Below are positions 6,466-11,152 of a DNA stretch of 11,152 nucleotides, piece after piece. The DNA lies in the NCBI GenBank assembly GCA_005883885.1, contig VAYF01000004.1:6181-17332 (forward strand). The letters run 5' to 3'. The stretch's first letter is position 1, and the number at the start of each line of letters is the position of its first letter. Made by a program: the position numbers and the translations under genes. Origin of the DNA: Actinomycetota bacterium. Lineage in GTDB: Bacteria; Actinomycetota; UBA4738; HRBIN12. The notes below the pieces were generated by a model, which made no database searches, had not been told where the DNA came from, and was given only the letters and a program-made list of their open reading frames with translations.

Positions 6466-6491
6466 CCGCTCGCGCCCGGCGCGAGCGGTCA
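6463..6491. terminator. Bidirectional stem-loop between DUF983 and the pilus operon
   Basis: A perfect 13-bp inverted repeat, TGACCGCTCGCGC (6463-6475) and its complement (6479-6491), encloses a 3-nt loop CCG. It fills the gap between two convergent genes: the left arm begins with the DUF983 stop codon, and the right arm ends 1 nt before the stop codon of the TadG-like gene. There is no proper U-tract on either side, which is common for intrinsic terminators in G+C-rich actinobacteria. Confidence 0.85.
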
Positions 6492-6492
6492 C

Positions 6493-6861
6493 TCACCCGG
6501 TCGGCAGATCGACCACGGCTCGGGCGCGCGCGACGACGACGCGCCCGCCCGGGAACAACAGCAGATCGCCGGTCGTGACCTGGACCATGACGTCCGCCTC
6601 GAACGTTCCCACGGCGCACGTGCACGCCGTGAGGTCGGCGCCGTTCCGGGCCGCGTACTCGGCCGCGAGCACCGCGGGGTCGGCGCCGCTCGGCAGCGCG
6701 AGCTCGTCGGCCGCGGCCAGGGCCGCCGCGTCCGCCGCCGTCCGAGCCTTCGACCTGGCGATCAATACTCGTCCGAGGTCGGTGACACCCAGAGCGAGCA
6801 CGAGCACGACGAGGATGCCGGCCGCCAGCAGGACGGAGACCGAGCCACGCTGGCTGCTCAC
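6493..6861 (-). CDS. TadG/Rv3654c-like pseudopilin ('helicase/secretion neighbourhood TadE-like' protein)
   Basis: This 122-residue secreted or membrane-anchored protein is the last gene of the Tad operon. It begins SSQRGSVSVLLAAG, followed by one hydrophobic helix (about 9-34) and the alanine-rich TAADAAALAAADELAL (41-56), the hallmark of Rv3654c-type and TadG-like N-termini. A C80-T-C82 pair lies in the extracytoplasmic part. The start is GTG 6859-6861, which overlaps the tadE stop as GTGA and has AGGAG a few bases upstream. The frame stays open 60 nt further upstream, but the extra residues (ARRFRRDAHGGG) are arginine/glycine-rich and overlap tadE. The protein is probably a minor pilin or tip component assembled by the same machine. 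It lacks the glutamate at +5 seen in Flp pilins, so processing by the prepilin peptidase is uncertain. Confidence 0.85.
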   Translation of the reverse strand: MSSQRGSVSVLLAAGILVVLVLALGVTDLGRVLIARSKARTAADAAALAAADELALPSGADPAVLAAEYAARNGADLTACTCAVGTFEADVMVQVTTGDLLLFPGGRVVVARARAVVDLPTG

Positions 6862-7247
6862 CCGAACTCCTGACGGGCGGCGGCCTCCGCCGTGAGCGTC
6901 ACGCCGGAACCGACGAGCCATCCCACCAGCGGGACGCGGAACGCCTCCTCGTAGACGAAGCGAACCGTGACCGGGGACCCGCGCTCGCCGACCCGCGTGG
7001 TCTCGACCGAGGCCCGAGCGGGGTCCAGACCCGGCGCGGCGGCGAGCGCGGCGGACGCGATGGCGTCGGGGTCGTCCTGGACGGCGGCGGCGCGCGCGCC
7101 AGCGCGCGCCGCCGCCTCCACGAGGAGACGGTCGCGGACCAACAATCCGACCTGGACGAGGGCGAGCACGACGACGAGCACGAGCGGCAGGACCAACGCG
7201 AACTCGACCGTCGCGGACCCGACCGACCCACGATCGCTACGCGGCAT
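6858..7247 (-). CDS. tadE: TadE-family pseudopilin
   Basis: This 129-residue protein has the TadE N-terminus: RGSVGSATVEFALVLPLVLV, with one membrane helix (about 16-37), then an alanine/arginine-rich helix and a small extracytoplasmic domain. If the prepilin peptidase cuts after G10, the mature protein starts SATVEF and has Glu at +5, as in type IV pilin-like substrates. The ATG at 7245-7247 lies 11 nt inside the upstream pilin gene and has only a weak ribosome-binding site, so translation is probably coupled to pilin translation. Its stop overlaps the next gene by 4 nt (GTGA). The coding sequence contains a perfect 15-bp hairpin at codons 44-55. TadE proteins are thought to be minor pilins needed for Flp pilus biogenesis. 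Confidence 0.9.
   Translation of the reverse strand: MPRSDRGSVGSATVEFALVLPLVLVVVLALVQVGLLVRDRLLVEAAARAGARAAAVQDDPDAIASAALAAAPGLDPARASVETTRVGERGSPVTVRFVYEEAFRVPLVGWLVGSGVTLTAEAAARQEFG
7083..7116 (-). other. Perfect 15-bp GC stem-loop inside tadE
   Basis: GGCGGCGGCGCGCGC (7083-7097) pairs perfectly with 7102-7116 across a 4-nt loop. Every pair is G-C. In the mRNA (minus strand) it falls in tadE codons 44-55, encoding EAAARAGARAAA. It lies about 120 nt downstream of the pilin stop codon, where a stable structure could protect pilin mRNA from 3'-to-5' decay. Part of the symmetry comes from alternating GCG and CGC codons. Confidence 0.6.
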
Positions 7248-7455
7248 CGGCGTTCCCGATGACCGTATCGATGATGTGATCGAAGAACGCGGGGAGCTTG
7301 CCCGACGAGCGCGCCCATGCGATCAGGACCACGGCGATGGCGGCGGCGGCAAGGATCACGAGCGCATACTCCGCCGTCGTCTGCCCCTCCTCCCGACGGA
7401 GGAACGCGGTCGTTCGGACCCACAGGGCGATCCAGAGGGGTCGTATGAACGACAT
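7237..7455 (-). CDS. DUF4244 Flp-type pilin (major pilin candidate)
   Basis: This 72-residue prepilin has the class III signal motif EEG|QTTAEYALV: cleavage after G24 leaves a mature 48-residue pilin with Glu at +5 and Tyr at +6, followed directly by a hydrophobic helix (about 31-47). These are the defining features of Flp/Fap pilins, and the size and position match Rv3656c (DUF4244). The 24-residue leader is unusual in holding a hydrophobic patch (PLWIALW) before the basic RREEG. The gene has the best ribosome-binding site in the operon, AGGAGGTG (7461-7468) 5 nt before ATG 7455, and a 14-nt gap after tadC. This fits the need for far more pilin than machinery. The prepilin peptidase that would cut it is not in the window. 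Confidence 0.92.
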   Translation of the reverse strand: MSFIRPLWIALWVRTTAFLRREEGQTTAEYALVILAAAAIAVVLIAWARSSGKLPAFFDHIIDTVIGNADAA

Positions 7456-7460
7456 GGCTT

Positions 7461-7468
7461 CACCTCCT
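7461..7468 (-). promoter_or_regulatory. Consensus Shine-Dalgarno of the pilin gene
   Basis: On the minus strand AGGAGGTG lies 5 nt before the pilin ATG (7455) and abuts the tadC stop codon (7470-7472). It is the closest match to the anti-SD sequence in the operon. The other pilus genes rely on weaker sites and overlapping junctions, so this site probably raises pilin output. Confidence 0.75.
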
Positions 7469-7469
7469 C

Positions 7470-8066
7470 TCAGCGGATGGACCGGACGGTGGTCAGCAAG
7501 ACCGGCACCACCGTGAGGAGGAGGAATGCGGGAAGGATCAGGAAGACGAGTGGGAACAGCATCTTCACGGGCGCCGTCCGAGCGCGTTCAAGCGTCGCCG
7601 CCCGTCGCGCCTGACGAACCGTTGCCGCGAGCTCGCGCGTGGCGTCGGCGAGCGAGGCGCCGAGGTTCTCGGTCCGCTGCAGGACCGCCATGGTCCGTCT
7701 GAGGTCGACCGAGCCCGTCGCGGTCGCGTAGGCATCCAGCTCGTCCCGCCATCGAGCACCGAGATCGGCGAGATGAGCGACGCCGCGCAGGTCTTCGCCC
7801 AGCGGCCCACGCAGGGCCTCGGCCGCCCTGCGCAACGACAGCTCGGCAGACAACCCGGCGGTCGATCCCGCGGCGAGCAGGTCGAGGAGCTGCGGGACCT
7901 CGCCCTCGACCTGCCGCGCTCGTCGCCGGGTCGCCCGACGTCCCGGCGCGGAAGGGCTCCTGTCGCGCTCCACGGCGGATCCCACGATGAGCACGTCCCT
8001 CGGGCGGAGCGCCCGGAACACCGACAGCACGGCGGTGGCGGCCAGCGCGCCGGCGAGGACCGGCAC
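7470..8066 (-). CDS. tadC: TadC-type inner-membrane platform protein (type II secretion F domain)
   Basis: This 198-residue protein belongs to the T2SSF/TadC family. An N-terminal hydrophobic segment (about 2-18) is followed by a basic linker, the cytoplasmic helical T2SSF domain (EVPQLLDLLAAGSTAGLSAE at 56-75 and DATRELAATVRQARRAA around 141-157) and a C-terminal membrane segment, APVKMLFPLVFLILPAFLLL (165-184), which is very typical of TadC. It pairs with TadB to form the membrane platform on which the ATPase acts. I chose GTG 8064-8066: it lies 1 nt after the tadB stop, with GGAGGTGG (8073-8080) upstream. A longer open frame back to 8123 overlaps tadB and starts with unrelated serine/arginine-rich sequence. 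Confidence 0.9.
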   Translation of the reverse strand: MPVLAGALAATAVLSVFRALRPRDVLIVGSAVERDRSPSAPGRRATRRRARQVEGEVPQLLDLLAAGSTAGLSAELSLRRAAEALRGPLGEDLRGVAHLADLGARWRDELDAYATATGSVDLRRTMAVLQRTENLGASLADATRELAATVRQARRAATLERARTAPVKMLFPLVFLILPAFLLLTVVPVLLTTVRSIR

Positions 8067-8067
8067 G

Positions 8068-8883
8068 TCACGCCACCTCCAGCAGAGCGCGGATCCAGAA
8101 GAACGCTCCGACCTCGAGCCCAAGCCCGAGCAACACGGACGCGAGACCGGCGGGTGTCCCGAGGGCGCCCTCGATGTCTCGTCGCGACGTCAGCCAGAGG
8201 AAGGCGAAGAAGCCGAGCGGCAGCACGCCGAGGATCCATCCTGAGAGGCGTGCCTGGGCGGTGAGCGCACGGACCTCGCGACCGACGGCGACCCGCTCCC
8301 GGATCGTCGCAGCAACCTGATCGAGGACCGCGGGGAGATCTCCTCCGCTCCGACGGTGAAGGTCCAACGCACCGGCCACGAGCTGGACGTCGCGACTCTG
8401 GCTCCGTTCCGCCCATGCATCGATCGCCTCGCCGAGTGGGACGCCCACCTCGATGTCCGCGATGACGCGAGCCAGGTCGTCGTGGACGGGCGATCCGGCC
8501 TCGCGCTTGGCGTACGCGATCGCCTGCGGGACGGACATGCCCGACCGAACGGCCGCGGTCAGCGCGCCGATCGCGTCGGCGAGCTGTTCGTCTCGACGGT
8601 TCACGAGGCTCTTCCGGCCTCGATGCCCGCGGATCCGCCTGGCGGCGACCGCTCCGGTCACCCCGACGAGCCCGCCGAGCGGCCCAGCGATCATCAGTCC
8701 CGCACACCCGATCGAGAGCGGGACGAGCAGCGCTCGCGCCCCGAGATGGATCCGACGTGCGCGCACATGGGGCTCGGGCTTTCCCCGGGCACCAGGGAGG
8801 ATCCAACTCCGGCTCGTGGCGCGGGCCGCCCGATCGGCGCAGAGCGCCGCGACACCGAGGAGCGCGACCGCCAACCCGTTCAT
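8068..8883 (-). CDS. tadB: TadB-type inner-membrane platform protein (type II secretion F domain)
   Basis: This 271-residue platform protein has an N-terminal hydrophobic segment, two membrane helices around 50-80, a cytoplasmic T2SSF domain (about 95-210: DEQLADAIGALTAAVRSGMS and VGVPLGEAIDAWAERSQSRD, then DLHRRSGGDLPAVLDQVAAT, a strongly conserved TadB stretch, at 174-193) and two C-terminal membrane helices (about 213-232 and 243-265). The ATG 8881-8883 overlaps the cpaF stop as ATGA, and GAGGAT lies just upstream, so translation is probably coupled to cpaF. With TadC it anchors the CpaF hexamer and transfers its motion to the pilin. Confidence 0.92.
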   Translation of the reverse strand: MNGLAVALLGVAALCADRAARATSRSWILPGARGKPEPHVRARRIHLGARALLVPLSIGCAGLMIAGPLGGLVGVTGAVAARRIRGHRGRKSLVNRRDEQLADAIGALTAAVRSGMSVPQAIAYAKREAGSPVHDDLARVIADIEVGVPLGEAIDAWAERSQSRDVQLVAGALDLHRRSGGDLPAVLDQVAATIRERVAVGREVRALTAQARLSGWILGVLPLGFFAFLWLTSRRDIEGALGTPAGLASVLLGLGLEVGAFFWIRALLEVA

Positions 8884-10016
8884 CCGGCATCCTCGCCGAC
8901 AGCGAACAGCTCCTCCCCAACGTCCTCACCGCGTTGCTGGAGGACGTCGAGCAGGGCCGGGATCATCCCGCTCGCGCTGAACCGCCCGGCGCCGGCCTCG
9001 CGAGGACGGAACCGGAAGACGGGCTCCACCACCGGCTCCCCCCGACGCGTCCCCTCGACGACCGCGACTTCCCAGAGATGGCGCGACGAGTTGGCGTGCG
9101 CTGTGCTGAGGCTGCCTTCGTGGCCCGTGTTCATCGCTTGGAGCATGTCGAGCGCCTCACCGCCGCGAACCTCCCCCACGATGATCCGATCCGGGCGCAT
9201 CCGGAGCGCGTTGCGCACCAGGTGGCGGACCGTGATCTCGCCACGTCCCTCGACGTTCGCGGGACGGGCCTCGAGCGAGACCACATGCGGCTTCGCGAGT
9301 CGGAGCTCGGCGGCGTCCTCGATCGTGATCAGGCGTGCCTCGTCGGGGATGAGGCCCGACAGCACCCCGAGGAGCGTCGTCTTGCCGCTCCCGGCGCCGC
9401 CGCTGATCACGATGTTGGCGCGACCGCGGACACACGCGGCGAGGAACCGGAGCGAACGCGACCCGACGCTGCGGGTGCTCACGAGGTCACGTGCTTCGAT
9501 GGCGACCTGGGAGAACCGGCGGATCGTCAGCACGGGACCGCGGAGCGAGAGAGGCGGAACGATCGCGTGGACCCTGGAGCCATCCGGAAGTCGCGCGTCC
9601 ACCCAAGGTGACGCCTGGTCGACCCGGAGACCCAGTGGCCCGACGATACGTTCGATCAGGTGCAGGATCGGCTCCTCCCCCTCGAATAACCGATCCGGCA
9701 CCCTCTCGATCCGCCCCTCCCGCTCCACGAACACGTCGTCCGGTCCGTTGACCATCACCTCGGTCACCGATGGATCCTTCAGCAGGAACTCGATCGGTCC
9801 GAACCCGACGACGTCATCGGAAACCTCGTTCACGACCCGCGCGAGGTCGCGCGCCGGCAGGATGGCGCCGCGTTCCCGCAGCACGGCCATCGCTTCCTCT
9901 CGGACACGCAGCCGCCGCTCGGTCGGCGGCGCCGCCGCGAGCCCTCGCGCGTCGACCCGTTGCCGGAGCTGATCCCGGAGCTCGCGACGGACCAGCGTCA
10001 ACGCGTCCCGGCTCAT
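8880..10016 (-). CDS. cpaF: CpaF/TadA-type secretion ATPase (VirB11/GspE superfamily), lacking part of its C-terminal domain
   Basis: This 378-residue cytoplasmic ATPase would power pilus assembly. It has the CpaF N-terminal domain (GFGPIEFLLKDPSVTEVMVN at 71-90; VDQASPWVDARLPDGSRVHA at 132-151), Walker A G206-GAGSGKT-T214, an Asp-box ITIEDAAEL (230-238), Walker B PDRIIVGEVRGGEA (275-288) and a His-box TGHEGSLSTAHANS (297-310). Immediately after the His-box the expected stretch (typically starting 'SRLETMVLMAG' and ending 'IREQVASA') is missing: the sequence runs from AHANS straight to SRHLWEVAVVEG, which aligns with the strand beyond it, and the rest (FRFRPREAGAGRF...ELF) is family-like. The frame is kept. 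ATG 10014-10016 overlaps the cpaE stop as ATGA. The open frame continues to 10823 but there overlaps cpaE and is arginine-rich shadow. Confidence 0.9.
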   Translation of the reverse strand: MSRDALTLVRRELRDQLRQRVDARGLAAAPPTERRLRVREEAMAVLRERGAILPARDLARVVNEVSDDVVGFGPIEFLLKDPSVTEVMVNGPDDVFVEREGRIERVPDRLFEGEEPILHLIERIVGPLGLRVDQASPWVDARLPDGSRVHAIVPPLSLRGPVLTIRRFSQVAIEARDLVSTRSVGSRSLRFLAACVRGRANIVISGGAGSGKTTLLGVLSGLIPDEARLITIEDAAELRLAKPHVVSLEARPANVEGRGEITVRHLVRNALRMRPDRIIVGEVRGGEALDMLQAMNTGHEGSLSTAHANSSRHLWEVAVVEGTRRGEPVVEPVFRFRPREAGAGRFSASGMIPALLDVLQQRGEDVGEELFAVGEDAG

Positions 10017-11107
10017 GAGGCGACCTCGATGGGCTCGGCGGGTTTCTCGAGGATGGTTCCCGCGAGCCGGTCGAACGCGCGGCCGATGCGTCCGCGCGGA
10101 GGCGAGAGACGCCCGTGATCCTGCAGGCGAGCGATGGCGCCGTCGAACGGCACGACGGCGAGCGGTTCCCGGTCGAAGACCCGACGCACATCGCCGACGG
10201 TGATCTCGCTCCGGGTGGCGCGGTTGACGACGAGGCCGAAGCGCTCGTCGAGCCCGAGCGGAGCGAGGATCTCGATCGCGCGCGAGGCGGCGCGGAACGA
10301 GAGCACGTCGAGCGAGACGACCTCGAGGACGCGATCGCTCTGTTCGAAGCACCACCGCGTGAACACCGAGAGCTGGCGAGGCACATGTGCGAGGACGACA
10401 TCGGCAGACGCGGCCGCGAGCCCGACGACCGTTCGGAGGAGGTCCTCCTCCACCGCGTCCATCAGCGACGCCTCGCCGCCTAGCACGACGTCGAACCCCG
10501 CGTCGTGATGGACCCTGATGCCATCGAGGTGCTCGACGGTCAGCTCGTCGCCCACCGGGATCAGGTCGGCGACCGTGCGGACCTCCCGGTCGGCGAACCC
10601 GAGCGCCTGGGTCAGGTCGGCGAACGACGGGTCGCACTCGACGAGCAAGCACGAGCTGTCTCGACGCCCCAAGGCCTGGGCCAGATGCGTCGCGACGAAG
10701 GTGCAGCCGGCGCCGCCGCGCGCCGCGTGCACGGCCACGACGGTGGCTCGGCGCTCGGGCACGCGGCGCGCGGCGGCGAGCGCGAGCACCCGCCCCAGGA
10801 GCGCCTGGCGCTCCTGGGGCCACACGTAGAACCCCTGAGCACCGGCGTCGATCGCGGCGCGGAGCGCCGCGATCGACTCGCGGGTCACGAGCGCCAGCAA
10901 CGCCGCGCTCCCCACGCCGGCCGCCGCGATCGCCGGTTCGGCGACGACGGCGTCCGGCTCGAGCTGCCGGACGGCTTCGGCGAGCTGCCGGTCGTCCGCG
11001 GCGGTCGCGACGACGCGCGCGCGACCGCTGCGATCGAGGAGGTGGAGCACCTCCTCGGCGACCTCTTGCGAACCGATCGCAAGGATCACCCGTGCGACGT
11101 CGTCCAT
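10013..11107 (-). CDS. cpaE: CpaE/TadZ-like (Rv3660c-type) MinD-superfamily pilus localisation protein
   Basis: This 364-residue protein is the first gene of the operon. Residues 4-112 form a receiver-like fold without the usual phosphorylation pocket (the position of the acceptor aspartate reads VVAEP). Residues 120-345 form a MinD/ParA-type ATPase domain: VVAVHAARGGAGCTFVATHL at 123-142 corresponds to the deviant Walker A, but the expected KGGxGK[T/S] reads R130-GGAGC135-T, so both lysines are replaced. CLLVECDPSFADLTQALG (153-170) is the second conserved strand and loop. CpaE/TadZ proteins position the pilus machine at the pole or membrane. The start ATG 11105-11107 has AAAGGAA (11113-11119) 5 nt upstream. 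Its 5' third is rich in strong inverted repeats. The gene order matches Rv3660c-Rv3654c. Confidence 0.88.
   Translation of the reverse strand: MDDVARVILAIGSQEVAEEVLHLLDRSGRARVVATAADDRQLAEAVRQLEPDAVVAEPAIAAAGVGSAALLALVTRESIAALRAAIDAGAQGFYVWPQERQALLGRVLALAAARRVPERRATVVAVHAARGGAGCTFVATHLAQALGRRDSSCLLVECDPSFADLTQALGFADREVRTVADLIPVGDELTVEHLDGIRVHHDAGFDVVLGGEASLMDAVEEDLLRTVVGLAAASADVVLAHVPRQLSVFTRWCFEQSDRVLEVVSLDVLSFRAASRAIEILAPLGLDERFGLVVNRATRSEITVGDVRRVFDREPLAVVPFDGAIARLQDHGRLSPPRGRIGRAFDRLAGTILEKPAEPIEVAS
10792..10820 (-). other. Perfect 13-bp stem-loop inside cpaE
   Basis: GCCCCAGGAGCGC (10792-10804) pairs perfectly with 10808-10820 across the 3-nt loop CTG. It falls in codons 96-105 (WPQERQALLG) near the end of the receiver-like domain. 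The sequence is not a simple repeat, so codon alternation alone does not explain it. Confidence 0.7.
10847..10877 (-). other. Perfect 14-bp stem-loop inside cpaE
   Basis: GTCGATCGCGGCGC (10847-10860) pairs perfectly with 10864-10877 across the 3-nt loop GGA. It falls in codons 77-87 (ESIAALRAAID), 26 nt from the neighbouring 13-bp stem-loop. Weaker stems lie further upstream in the same gene: an 8-bp stem at 10951-10973 and a 9-bp stem at 11001-11028. Confidence 0.7.
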
Positions 11108-11112
11108 CGCCG

Positions 11113-11119
11113 TTCCTTT
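11113..11119 (-). promoter_or_regulatory. Ribosome-binding site of cpaE
   Basis: On the minus strand AAAGGAA lies 5 nt before the cpaE ATG and supports this start. Only 33 bases remain between it and the window edge, and no convincing promoter is visible in them, so the operon promoter is probably outside the window. Confidence 0.6.
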
Positions 11120-11152
11120 CGCGTGCGTGAGCCAGCCACGTACGAGGGGAAG

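Noticed and set aside
8356..9972. 538-codon plus-strand open frame opposite tadB and cpaF
   Set aside because: Serine/arginine/threonine-rich shadow without motifs; it spans two well-supported genes on the other strand.
10017..10823. N-terminal extension of CpaF up to 10823
   Set aside because: The extension overlaps cpaE in another frame, is arginine-rich and does not resemble CpaF. The ATGA overlap at 10013-10016 gives a natural start.

Overview
The window is G+C-rich and gene-dense, with strong GC-ending codon bias, TAnnnT-type -10 elements and GTG starts. The gene content points to an actinomycete (Actinomycetota): a DUF5318 gene directly upstream of a class A penicillin-binding protein, and a seven-gene Tad/Flp pilus block in the same order as M. 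tuberculosis Rv3660c-Rv3654c. I cannot place it more finely. There are no rRNA or tRNA genes, CRISPR arrays, insertion sequences or phage genes.

Left part, plus strand (1-3144). The C-terminal end of a multi-pass membrane protein (probably a PIG-V/GT-C type mannosyltransferase) is followed by a two-component pair: a NarL/LuxR-type response regulator, then a 702-residue histidine kinase with a multi-helix membrane N-terminus, a PAS domain and a HisKA_3/HATPase core.

Middle (3174-6465). A minus-strand pair holds a zinc-ribbon DUF5318 protein and, downstream of it, a bifunctional class A PBP (transglycosylase plus transpeptidase) with a Pro/Ser-rich tail. Divergent from DUF5318 is a DUF983 membrane protein with its own zinc ribbon. 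Both minus-strand genes lack a clear Shine-Dalgarno but carry a TANCAT box exactly 9 nt before the start codon, which suggests leaderless transcripts. A perfect 13-bp stem-loop separates DUF983 from the convergent pilus operon.

Right part, minus strand (6493-11107). This is a tightly packed Tad operon, read right to left: CpaE/TadZ-like ATPase, CpaF/TadA secretion ATPase, TadB, TadC, a DUF4244 Flp-type pilin, TadE, and a TadG/Rv3654c-like pseudopilin. Most junctions overlap by 4-11 nt or abut within 1 nt; the pilin alone has a consensus Shine-Dalgarno after a 14-nt gap. The pieces make a cytoplasmic motor (CpaF, placed by CpaE), a membrane platform (TadB/TadC) and three pilin-like substrates. 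The prepilin peptidase is not in the window.

The most notable observations are: (1) CpaF appears to have lost roughly 45-55 residues immediately after its His box, in frame; (2) two perfect stem-loops (13 and 14 bp, 3-nt loops) lie 26 nt apart inside cpaE, with a third perfect 15-bp one inside tadE; (3) the CpaE P-loop lacks both signature lysines; (4) two uncharacterised zinc-ribbon proteins flank a shared promoter region beside a cell-wall synthase. I see no clearly new defence or mobile system.
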